A stretch of 64,000 bases of DNA from contig JALHQP010000001.1 of assembly GCA_022841885.1 (NCBI GenBank), forward strand, positions 62,001-126,000, in the 5' to 3' direction. This document shows, piece by piece, positions 54,279 through 61,952 of the stretch. How positions within the stretch are numbered: position 1 is the stretch's first letter; the number at the start of each line of letters is the position of its first letter. The stretch is from Aquincola sp. Its GTDB lineage: Bacteria; Pseudomonadota; Gammaproteobacteria; Burkholderiales; Burkholderiaceae_C. The position numbers and the translations under genes are program-made. The notes under the pieces are model-generated. The model was not told where the DNA came from, made no database searches, and saw only the letters and a list, made by a program, of their open reading frames with translations.

Positions 54279-55172
54279 CTATCCGTAGAAGCGCAACGCC
54301 TTGACCACCAGACTGAACGCCGGCGACGGTTGACGCCGACTGGGGTAGTAGAGGTGATAGCCTGGAAATGGCGGACACCAAGCCTCGAGGACGCGCTCCA
54401 GCCGACCATCACCCAACGGGCCAGCGACTTCATCTTCGGGCAACAGCGCGATGCCAAGCCCGGCGACGGCGGCATCCACCTGGGGCGGCGACGTATTGAA
54501 GATGAGCGGTCCGTCGACGCGAACGTTGACTGCCTTTCCGCGGCGCGCGAAGTCCCACACGTACAAGCCTCCGGAGCTGGGCATTCGCTGATTGATGCAG
54601 CGGTAGGCCGTCAACTCATTCGGTGACCTGGGCTTGCCGTGGGCCGCGAAGTAGGCTGGCGATGCCACCACCGCCATGCGCAGCGGCGGCCCGATCGGCA
54701 CCGCGATCATGTCCTTGTCGATGGTGCTGCCAATGCGCACGCCCGCGTCAAATCGTTCGGCGACGATGTCTCGGAATCCGTAGCTGATGTCGAACTCCAC
54801 GGTGACTTCCGGGTAGTCGCGAAGCAGCGGCGACAACTTCGGCATCAGCGTGTGTTGCAGCACGTGCTCGCCGCAGGTGATGCGCACTGTGCCCGCAGGC
54901 TTGTCGCGCAATTCAGTGAGCGCGTCCAACTCAGCCTCGATCTCGTCGAAGCGGTGGCCGATGGCGCGTGCGAGGCGCTCGCCCGCCGCCGTCGGCGCCA
55001 CGCTGCGTGTCGTGCGCGACAGCAAGCGGATCTGCAGGCGCTCCTCGAGCCCGCGCACGGCTTGGCTGAGGGCTGACTGCGTCACCCCCAGCACCGCCGC
55101 GGCACGCGTGAAGCTGCCTTCGCGAGCCACTGTGACGAAAGCCAGCAGATCGTTGAAGTTGCGCCGCGCCAA
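54279..55172 (-). CDS. LysR-family transcriptional regulator
   Basis: 297 residues. The start is a TTG (55170-55172) preceded by GAGG at five bases; no better ATG exists. The N-terminal winged helix-turn-helix includes LLAFVTVAREGSFTRAAAVLGVTQSALSQAVRGLEERL. The effector domain begins near residue 90 (AGTVRITCGEHVLQHTLMPKL) and matches the aldehyde/quinone- or substrate-sensing LysR type often paired with small catabolic modules. It is divergent from an exported hydrolase gene, 132 bp away, its most likely target. A perfect 7-bp inverted repeat 10 bp upstream of its start suggests autoregulation. Codon use looks less GC-biased than in the flanking genes. Confidence 0.93.
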   Translation of the reverse strand: MARRNFNDLLAFVTVAREGSFTRAAAVLGVTQSALSQAVRGLEERLQIRLLSRTTRSVAPTAAGERLARAIGHRFDEIEAELDALTELRDKPAGTVRITCGEHVLQHTLMPKLSPLLRDYPEVTVEFDISYGFRDIVAERFDAGVRIGSTIDKDMIAVPIGPPLRMAVVASPAYFAAHGKPRSPNELTAYRCINQRMPSSGGLYVWDFARRGKAVNVRVDGPLIFNTSPPQVDAAVAGLGIALLPEDEVAGPLGDGRLERVLEAWCPPFPGYHLYYPSRRQPSPAFSLVVKALRFYG

Positions 55173-55182
55173 GAGAGCCTCG

Positions 55183-55200
55183 AGATTGGTTAGCCAATCT
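55183..55200. promoter_or_regulatory. Probable LysR operator
   Basis: AGATTGG (55183-55189), TTAG, CCAATCT (55194-55200): a perfect 7-bp inverted repeat in the divergent gap. It is 10 bp upstream of the LysR start codon and about 105 bp before the hydrolase start. This is a usual place for the recognition site of the adjacent LysR protein. Sequence-specific evidence is lacking. Confidence 0.6.
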
Positions 55201-55304
55201 TATAAGACGTATCAGCATTAGGGAGCTAGTCGGCGCCTCCCCCGAGACCAAGAATTGCGGCATCGGCTGGATCGAGCCTCACCAAAGCACCTCGGAGTGA
55301 CCGC

Positions 55305-56402
55305 ATGAACAACCTGATCTCTCGTCGCCTCGCCCTGCAAGGCGCCATCTCCCTCAGTGCGGGAGGCCTTGCAATGTCGTCTGTGGCCGTTGCCCAGACC
55401 CCGGCTGCTTCGTCGAAAGGCGCAGCCTTGCAACTCACGCGGAAGTGGGACAAGACCTTCCCTCAGAGTGCGCGCGTGACGCACCGCAAGGTGACGTTCA
55501 CGAACCGCTACGGCATCACCCTGGCGGGCGACCTGTACCAGCCCAAGGGTGCCAGCGGCAAGCAGGCTGCGCTCGTCGTGGGTGGGCCTTTCGGCGCGGT
55601 GAAGGAACAGTCCTCTGGCCTGTACGCGCAAACCATGGCGGAGCGCGGCTTCGTCACGTTGGCGTTCGACGGCTCCTACACCGGAGAAAGCGGTGGCGAG
55701 CCGCGCAACGTCGCATCGCCGGACATCAACTCCGAAGATCTCATGGCGGCGGTGGACTTCATCGGCCTGCAACCCTACGTCGATCGCGAGCGCATCGGCG
55801 TGATCGGCATCTGCGGCTGGGGCGGCTTCGCACTGAACGCCGTGGCGGCCGACAAGCGCGTCAAAGCTGTGGTCGCCAGCACCATGTACGACATGACTCG
55901 CGTCATGTCCAAGGGCTACAACGACAGCGTGACCCCCGAGCAACGCGCGCAAACGCTGGAGCAACTGAGCCGGCAGCGATGGGAAGACGCCGCAAAGGGA
56001 AAGCCGGCCTACCAGCCGGCCTACAACACCCCTCCGAAGGGCGGCGAACCGCAGTTCATGGTCGATTACCACGACTACTACGGAACGCCACGCGGCCACC
56101 ACCCACGGGCGGTCAACTCCGGCAACGCCTGGACGATCACCACACCGCTGTCGTTCATGAACATGCCGATCCTGACCTACATCAAGGAGATTTCGCCGCG
56201 TCCTCTGCTGATCGTCCATGGTGAGAGGGCTCACTCGCGCTATTTCGCCGAAACGGCCTACGCAGCTGCGGCAGAGCCCAAGGAACTCGTGATCGTCAAT
56301 GACGCCAGTCACGTCGATCTGTACGACAAGGTGGACAAGATCCCCTTCGACAAGCTGACGGCCTTCTTCAAGCAACACCTCTTGGGTACGCTGGGGGCAT
56401 GA
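55305..56402 (+). CDS. Exported alpha/beta hydrolase, dienelactone hydrolase-like
   Basis: 365 residues; GGAG seven bases before the ATG. The N-terminus NNLISRRLALQGAISLSAGGLA has a Tat-like twin-arginine motif (SRRLAL) and a signal-like core to about residue 35. The alpha/beta hydrolase fold follows. The nucleophile elbow is GICGWGG with Cys170 in place of Ser, as in dienelactone hydrolases. The His is 336 in DASHVDLYD, and the acid site reads VHGERAH, with Glu where Asp is usual. The substrate is not known; relatives occur with cyclophilin-like proteins and LysR regulators. Divergent from LysR, its probable activator, and followed 31 bp later by the cyclophilin-like gene. Confidence 0.8.
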   Translation: MNNLISRRLALQGAISLSAGGLAMSSVAVAQTPAASSKGAALQLTRKWDKTFPQSARVTHRKVTFTNRYGITLAGDLYQPKGASGKQAALVVGGPFGAVKEQSSGLYAQTMAERGFVTLAFDGSYTGESGGEPRNVASPDINSEDLMAAVDFIGLQPYVDRERIGVIGICGWGGFALNAVAADKRVKAVVASTMYDMTRVMSKGYNDSVTPEQRAQTLEQLSRQRWEDAAKGKPAYQPAYNTPPKGGEPQFMVDYHDYYGTPRGHHPRAVNSGNAWTITTPLSFMNMPILTYIKEISPRPLLIVHGERAHSRYFAETAYAAAAEPKELVIVNDASHVDLYDKVDKIPFDKLTAFFKQHLLGTLGA

Positions 56403-56433
56403 GTCACTTCAGCGCACCTGTCCCGGCCGTGCG

Positions 56434-56943
56434 ATGAGTTCCTTGCGCACTTCGGTCAATCAAGCTCGTCGGCGTTGGCTCCACGTCGTTGGGTCTTGTC
56501 TGGTGTCGGTACTCCTGATGGGCGGCGCCGGTCATGGCCTTGCCGCGGACAGTCAGCCCCCCAAAGCAGGGACAAGAGACGCTCAGGGGCAAAAGCAGAT
56601 GTGGATGACTGTCGCGGGCACTCAACGATTCGCGGTCACGCTGGAGGACAACTCAACCGCGCGCGCATTCCTGCAGATGTTGCCCATGTCGCTGGAGATG
56701 CCCGACCTGAACGACAACGAAAAGCACGTACGACTGCCCAGAAGCTTGCCGACCAGCGCGAACCGGCCGGGGACGATCCGAACCGGCGACCTGATGCTCT
56801 ACGGCAATGACACACTGGTCGTGTTCTACAAGACCTTTGCGTCGAGCTACAGCTACACGCGAATCGGGCGTGTCACTCAACTGGATGGGCTTGTTGAGGC
56901 ATTGGGGCCGGGCAGCCAGCGCATCAGCTTCGCATTGGACTGA
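56434..56943 (+). CDS. Exported cyclophilin-like fold protein
   Basis: 169 residues. A signal peptide or anchor lies at about 15-38 (WLHVVGSCLVSVLLMGGAGHGLAA). The remaining 130 residues match the small bacterial cyclophilin-like fold. Hallmarks are MWMTVAGTQRFAVTLEDNSTARAFLQMLP, the loop MPDLNDNEKHVRLPRSLP, then GDLMLYGNDTLVVFYKTF and the final YTRIGRV-DGL. These proteins lack evident peptidyl-prolyl isomerase residues and their function is unknown. Co-directional with the exported hydrolase, 31 bp away; the two probably act together in the periplasm under the LysR regulator. Confidence 0.82.
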   Translation: MSSLRTSVNQARRRWLHVVGSCLVSVLLMGGAGHGLAADSQPPKAGTRDAQGQKQMWMTVAGTQRFAVTLEDNSTARAFLQMLPMSLEMPDLNDNEKHVRLPRSLPTSANRPGTIRTGDLMLYGNDTLVVFYKTFASSYSYTRIGRVTQLDGLVEALGPGSQRISFALD

Positions 56944-56947
56944 AAGC

Positions 56948-56985
56948 GCGGACGGTCGCTTTCGGGCGTCGCATCGGCCGTCCGC
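56948..56985. terminator. Possible terminator between cyclophilin-like gene and GGDEF/EAL gene
   Basis: GCGGACGG (56948-56955) and CCGTCCGC (56978-56985) are perfect complements around a 22-base loop, with CGCTTTCGGG inside. It follows the cyclophilin-like stop by 4 bp. The long loop makes it a weak candidate; no T-run follows. Confidence 0.4.
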
Positions 56986-57035
56986 TTCGACTGCCGTCAT
57001 CCCGCATGGTGCCGGCTGGACCTCAGGGCGAGGCC

Positions 57036-59540
57036 TCAGGCCACCGCTTCGAGCTCCGGCGCCGCCAGCAGCTCGGCCACTTGCGCGGGCGTGCGCGGGC
57101 GCGACAGCAGGTAGCCCTGGCCGATCGTCGCGCCGAGCTGCTTGAGGCAGCGCAGCTGTGCGGGCGTCTCGATGCCCTCGGCCACCACATGCTTGTTCAG
57201 CGTGCGGCCGAGCGAGACCACGGTGCGCACGATCTCCAGGTTCTGCGCGCTGTCCTGCATGCCGATCACGAACGAGCGGTCGATCTTCAGGCAGTCGAAG
57301 GGCAGCGTGCTCAGGTAGGCGAGCGACGAGTAGCCGGTGCCGAAGTCATCGATGCCGACCTTGACGCCCAGTTCGCGCAGCTCGGCCAGCGCCAGCAGCG
57401 CGGCGTCACGGTGCTCCATCAGCGTGCTCTCGGTGATCTCCAGCGTCAGCAAGCGCGGCGGCAGTGCATGGCGCTTGAGCACCTGACGCACGTGGGCCAC
57501 GAACTGCGGTTTGGCCAGGTCCTTGCCCGAGACGTTGACGTGCATCACGAGTTCGGCGGCCTGCGGTGACTGATTGCGCCACAGCGCGAGCTGGCGCACC
57601 GCTTCGTCGACCACAAGCCGCGTCAGTGCCTCGATGCAACCGGTCTCCTCGGCCAGCGGCACGAACACTGATGGGCTGATGGCCCCGCGCTGCGGGTGCT
57701 GCCAGCGCACCAGCGCCTCGAAGCCGTCGAGCCGGTGCGGCTCGAGCCAGTACAGCGGCTGGTAGGCCAGCGTCAGCGACTTCTCGTCGATGGCGCGGCG
57801 CAGGTCGGTCTCGAGTTGCAGGCGATCGCTGATCTGCGCCGACAGCGACGAGTCGAACAGCGCCATGCGCCCCTTGCCGTCGGCCTTGGCCTTGTACATC
57901 GCGAGGTCGGCGTCACGCAGGATCTCGGCTGGGCCACGCGCGTCGTCGTCGCCGAAGGTCAGGCCGATGCTGCAGGCGGGCCGCAGCTCGGTGCCGTGCA
58001 AGGTCATCGGCTCCTCGAGCGCGCGCAGCAGGCGCTCGCCGAGCTGCACCAGGTCGCCGCGGCGCGCGAAGCCTTCGAGCAGCACGGCGAACTCGTCGCC
58101 GCCCAGGCGTGCCACCAGATCGGCCGGCCGCACGGTGCGGCGCAGCCGCAGCGCCACTTCCTTGAGCAGCTGGTCGCCCGCGGCGTGGCCGAGGCCGTCG
58201 TTGACGACCTTGAAGCGGTCGAGGTCGATGTACATCACCGCGAAGCGTGCGGCCGGGTCCTGTTCGCTGCGTTCGACGGCGGCCTGCAGCCGCTCGTGGA
58301 AGCAGGCGCGGTTGGCCAGGTCGGTCAGGCTGTCGTGGTAGGCCATGTGCTGCAGGTCGCCCTCGGCGCGGCGCCGCGAGCTGATGTCGTGCAGCTGGTA
58401 GATCAGCCCGTTGCCGCTCTCGGACGGGTCGTCGAAACGGCCGCAATGCAGCGAGACCCAGGTTTCGCCGAGCGCGCTGGCGGCGCAGCGCAACTCGATC
58501 GAGAACGCCTCCTCGCGCCGCGCGGCGACGCCGGCGGCGTGGCGCTCCAGCAAGGTCGCATCGCCCGGGTGCAGCAGGCTGCGGAAGCGTCGGCCGAGCA
58601 GCTGCCCGCTGGGGCAGCCGAGCAGGTCGCCGAGGGACTCGTTGGCCTGCAGGATCAGGTCGTCGGGCGACACGATCGCCATGCCGATCGCCGCATGCGT
58701 GAACGCGGCATGGAAGCGCCGCTGGTTCTGCGCAGCCTCCTCTTCGGCCGCGACCACACGGGCTTCCTGCTCGCGGTGCTCGGCCAACTGGCGTTGGAAG
58801 TGCAGACGCAGCAGCGCGGCGGCCAGGCCGACACTCCCCGCCGCGGCCACGATCACGGTGCTGCCGAAGTGGCGGCCGTTGAGCACGACCATCGCTGCGG
58901 CGAGCGCCGACATCAGGTACATCGTGCCGACCCAGCTGCTGGCGCCGAACCAGTCCGCCAGGCGCAGCGATGCACCGCGCTTGAGGCTGATCACCTGCAT
59001 CGGCGGCATCGTGCTGGCAGGGAAGTACAGCAACGCGGCGGCCAGCATGCCGACGAGCTGGGCTGCGGCTGCGCTCGCGCCGAGCGTCGGCAGCAGGCCT
59101 TCGACCCCGACGAAGAGCAGCGCGCTGACCGACATGCCCAGCGTGGCGGACATCGGCGACGCCAGCCGGCTGCTCAGCCGTGTCGACGAGCGCAGCACCG
59201 CCACCGTGCCCTCGGCGGCAGCGGCCAGCGCCGCAGCCGCCGGGCCGTGCAGCGCAAGGGTCAGGAAGACGAAGAAGTCACCGACCGCGAAGCGGTGCTT
59301 GGTGCGCGGGATCTCCACCGGAAAGGCCGCCGCCAACGCCGCAGCGACCACCCAGCCCGCCACTTGCCACAGCTCGAGCGCCGGCAGCGACGCGAGCTGC
59401 CACAGCGCGATGCCGAGGGCGGCGGCGCCGGCCGCGCACAGTGCCAACCAGAAGCGCGTGGCCGCTGCGTTGTAGTCGAACAGGTGGGCGCGCCGGAAGG
59501 CCGCCCACGGTCCGACGGATTCAGCGTTCGCCGGTGGCAC
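57036..59540 (-). CDS. Membrane-bound PAS-GGDEF-EAL protein (c-di-GMP turnover)
   Basis: 834 residues from a GTG at 59540 with GGAG seven bases upstream. The open frame continues to 59837, but those codons are the antiparallel reading of the FVLAEG repeat and are rejected. About seven membrane helices (residues 20-250) are followed by a PAS domain (about 280-400). The GGDEF domain is intact (LGGDEFAVLL, residues 480-484). The EAL domain (608-610) has FEALVRWQHP, EITESTLM, DDFGTGYSSL, KIDRSF and VAEGIET. Both activities may be functional, although such tandem proteins often act mainly as phosphodiesterases. It overlaps the subtilase gene by 20 bp and is translationally coupled to it. It could feed the c-di-GMP pool read by LapD. 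Confidence 0.93.
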   Translation of the reverse strand: MPPANAESVGPWAAFRRAHLFDYNAAATRFWLALCAAGAAALGIALWQLASLPALELWQVAGWVVAAALAAAFPVEIPRTKHRFAVGDFFVFLTLALHGPAAAALAAAAEGTVAVLRSSTRLSSRLASPMSATLGMSVSALLFVGVEGLLPTLGASAAAAQLVGMLAAALLYFPASTMPPMQVISLKRGASLRLADWFGASSWVGTMYLMSALAAAMVVLNGRHFGSTVIVAAAGSVGLAAALLRLHFQRQLAEHREQEARVVAAEEEAAQNQRRFHAAFTHAAIGMAIVSPDDLILQANESLGDLLGCPSGQLLGRRFRSLLHPGDATLLERHAAGVAARREEAFSIELRCAASALGETWVSLHCGRFDDPSESGNGLIYQLHDISSRRRAEGDLQHMAYHDSLTDLANRACFHERLQAAVERSEQDPAARFAVMYIDLDRFKVVNDGLGHAAGDQLLKEVALRLRRTVRPADLVARLGGDEFAVLLEGFARRGDLVQLGERLLRALEEPMTLHGTELRPACSIGLTFGDDDARGPAEILRDADLAMYKAKADGKGRMALFDSSLSAQISDRLQLETDLRRAIDEKSLTLAYQPLYWLEPHRLDGFEALVRWQHPQRGAISPSVFVPLAEETGCIEALTRLVVDEAVRQLALWRNQSPQAAELVMHVNVSGKDLAKPQFVAHVRQVLKRHALPPRLLTLEITESTLMEHRDAALLALAELRELGVKVGIDDFGTGYSSLAYLSTLPFDCLKIDRSFVIGMQDSAQNLEIVRTVVSLGRTLNKHVVAEGIETPAQLRCLKQLGATIGQGYLLSRPRTPAQVAELLAAPELEAVA

Positions 59541-61755
59541 CGTCCGTCTCCGCCAGCACGAAGCCCTCGGCGAGTACGAAGCCCTCGGCCAGCACGAACC
59601 CCTCGGCGAGCACGAAGCCCTCCGCCAGCACAAAACCTTCGGCCAGCACGAATCCTTCGGCGAGCACGAAGCCCTCCGCCAGCACAAAGCCTTCCGCGAG
59701 CACGAAGCCGCTGCCCGCAATGGCCGCGTTCGAGAACCGGGTGACCGGCAGGAACAGCGCGCTGCCGTCCTTGCGTCGCACGACGCTGTCGAGCGCGGTG
59801 ACGCCGCTGGTCGTGAGCGCTTGGCGGGTTCTGACACGGCTTTCGGTGATCGAGCGCGGCACCAGGCCAGCGCTCAGCGGCCAGGTCGTGATGGTGCTGC
59901 GCAGCACCACCTGGCGCGCCCAGGTCAGGCGTGGGTCGTAGATCGGCTGGAACTTCGTGAACAGCGCGTCGCCCGTGACCAGGCGCGTGCCGCCGACGAC
60001 GACGAGGCGGCCCCAGGGGAAGCTCTGTCCTGCGACGCTCGACTGCGGCGCGGGCAGCGTCTTGCCGGCCGCAAGCAGCGGATCACCCGCCTTCAGGCTG
60101 CCGGCAGCCAATGCGGGGCCGATGTCGGTGCGCAGCGCCGAGGCCAAGCGCACGGCACCCTCGATGTTGAGCAGCCCAGCGCCCTGCTGCAGCAGGTTGT
60201 AGTCGGGCAGCGGTTGCGCGGAGTACTGCAGGATCGCCTTCACGAGCGGCGGCGTCAGGCCTGGGTTGGCCTGCAGCAGCAGCGCGACGGCGCCGGACAC
60301 CGCGGGGGCGGCCACCGAGGTGCCGCTCAACTCCATCAAGGTCTGCTGCGGCGCCTGCGAGGCGCCGGGCACGGCGGCCAGCGCCGGATGGCTGCGTACC
60401 AGCGCGTTCCATTCGGACGGCAGGCCCAGGCCGGCGGCACCGAGCGCGCCGACCAGGCGGTTGCCGGGCGCCACGAGATCGGGCTTGATCAGGTTGTCGC
60501 GCCACAGCGCGCCGTCGACCATCGCGCGGCCGCGGGTCGGACCGCGCGAGCTGAAGCCCGCCACGGTATCGTCGCCGCGCCGCACCGTCCCGTGCAGGTT
60601 GACCGCCCCCACCGTGATGACCGACGGGTCGTGGCCCGGCGAGCCGACGGCGCCGTAGACCTCGCGGCCGTCCGCGAGCTTGCCGAAGTTGCCGGCGGCC
60701 ACCACGACCACGATGCCGACGTTGCTGGCCCGGCGCGCCGCACGGGCCAGCGGGTCGATCAGGAAGGACTCGGATGAATCGGCCGCCAGGCTCAGGTTCA
60801 TCACGCGGATGTTCTTGACCTTGGCGTTGCGGATCACCCATTCGATGCCGGCCAGCACGTCGGCCAGGTTGCCTCGGCCCTGGTCGTCGAGCACGCGCAC
60901 GTCGTACAGGTCGGCGTTGGGCGCCACGCCTGACGCGTCGGGCCACTGGTAGTCGCCGCGGCCGGCGGCGATGGCCGCCACGTGGCTGCCGTGGCCGTAG
61001 GGGTCGCGGTTGGTCAGCGTGGGCAGGCGCAGGCCCGGCAGCAGGCCGCCGATCTGTGCCGGGTCGAGCGCGCCGAGCACGCCGGCCGAGCTGTCGATGC
61101 CGCCGAGCAATGCTGCGTCGGCGTTGGACAGGCGTCCGCCCGACGTGGCGAAGTTGATCGCCTGGCGCACGCGGCTCGGGCCGGGCAGATTCGCGAGACC
61201 CTTGGCGCTCATGTGCCAGTGCGGCGAGACGATGCCCGAGTCCAGCACCGCGATGCCCACGCCGCTGCCATCCAGGCGGCTGCCGCGCGGGCGTGCCAAC
61301 GCCGCCTCGGGCGTGCCGGTGGTCTGCTGCAGCACGCTGGCGCTGCGGATGACCGGCCGGTTCGGCGAGATCATCAACACGTCGGGATCGTTCGCCAGGT
61401 CCAGCAGGCGCGATACCGGCAGCACGACGGCCATGGCCTGCTGCGACGGATACGCATAGGACACCACCCCGCCCAGCCGGAGCACGCGGCCGATCAGGCC
61501 GGTCAACAGGTCGGTGTCGGTGGCGCGCACGCTGACGATCACGCTGACTTGCGCGCCGCCCGCGGTGTTTCGCAGCCAGGGCAGCACCGGCAGCGGGCCA
61601 CCGTCGAGAAGGGTCTGCAGCGAGGTGCTCAGCTTGGCGCGGCCGTCCTGGTCCTGCGCGCTGCCCGGGGCCGCGCACAGCAGGCCCGCCGTCGCAGCCA
61701 GCGCCGCGAGGCCGGTGCGCAGGCGGCGACCGAGTTGACTGAGGTGGATGGACAC
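59521..61755 (-). CDS. Secreted subtilisin-like serine protease (S8) with C-terminal hexapeptide repeat
   Basis: 744 residues from GTG at 61755 (GGAGGA four bases upstream); an ATG at 61782 is the alternative. Signal peptide about 1-33 (TGLAALAATAGLLCAAPGSAQ). Next is an I9-like propeptide (about 65-140). The S8 catalytic triad is Asp172 in IAVLDSGI, His255 in YGHGSHVAAIAAG and Ser480 in LSGTSVAAPAVSG, with the oxyanion Asn in VVVAAGNFG. After a beta-rich segment comes an unusual end: nine copies of FVLAEG (the last FVLAET), then DGATGER. Target unknown; the enzyme should be periplasmic or outside. It is the first gene of a two-gene unit with the GGDEF/EAL gene, overlapping it by 20 bp. Confidence 0.92.
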   Translation of the reverse strand: MSIHLSQLGRRLRTGLAALAATAGLLCAAPGSAQDQDGRAKLSTSLQTLLDGGPLPVLPWLRNTAGGAQVSVIVSVRATDTDLLTGLIGRVLRLGGVVSYAYPSQQAMAVVLPVSRLLDLANDPDVLMISPNRPVIRSASVLQQTTGTPEAALARPRGSRLDGSGVGIAVLDSGIVSPHWHMSAKGLANLPGPSRVRQAINFATSGGRLSNADAALLGGIDSSAGVLGALDPAQIGGLLPGLRLPTLTNRDPYGHGSHVAAIAAGRGDYQWPDASGVAPNADLYDVRVLDDQGRGNLADVLAGIEWVIRNAKVKNIRVMNLSLAADSSESFLIDPLARAARRASNVGIVVVVAAGNFGKLADGREVYGAVGSPGHDPSVITVGAVNLHGTVRRGDDTVAGFSSRGPTRGRAMVDGALWRDNLIKPDLVAPGNRLVGALGAAGLGLPSEWNALVRSHPALAAVPGASQAPQQTLMELSGTSVAAPAVSGAVALLLQANPGLTPPLVKAILQYSAQPLPDYNLLQQGAGLLNIEGAVRLASALRTDIGPALAAGSLKAGDPLLAAGKTLPAPQSSVAGQSFPWGRLVVVGGTRLVTGDALFTKFQPIYDPRLTWARQVVLRSTITTWPLSAGLVPRSITESRVRTRQALTTSGVTALDSVVRRKDGSALFLPVTRFSNAAIAGSGFVLAEGFVLAEGFVLAEGFVLAEGFVLAEGFVLAEGFVLAEGFVLAEGFVLAETDGATGER
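59548..59706 (-). repeat. Nine-copy 18-bp coding repeat (FVLAEG) in the subtilase gene
   Basis: Eight FVLAEG units and a final FVLAE fill 159 bp. Copies differ by synonymous changes (TTC/TTT, GCC/GCG, GAG/GAA), so the peptide rather than the DNA has been kept. Exact-length units could still expand or contract by slippage. Confidence 0.95.
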
Positions 61756-61952
61756 ATTTCCTCCGATGCATTCACCGGTCATTCGCGCCGGCGAGCGCAG
61801 GGTACGCGGCAGTCCATCGCCGTTGGGGGCCTCGCTCGGTGATCACGTCGTGCGCCAAGAACAATTGCACACCGGCCCGCCGGCGGCACCCGGAACGTGG
61901 GGAGGCAATAGTTGGCAGCGGTTACACGCCGATGTGGCGCACGCAACGCCCG
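61756..61952. other. Non-coding gap upstream of the subtilase gene
   Basis: 197 bp between the lipoprotein stop and the subtilase start (both on the minus strand). It should hold the promoter of the subtilase-GGDEF/EAL unit. I see no clear promoter hexamers, terminator or gene. Confidence 0.4.

Noticed and set aside
59541-59837. N-terminal extension of the GGDEF/EAL protein
   Set aside because: The extra 99 residues (Cys/Ser/Arg/Trp repeats) are the subtilase FVLAEG repeat read on the same strand in another frame. A GTG with good ribosome-binding site follows it.
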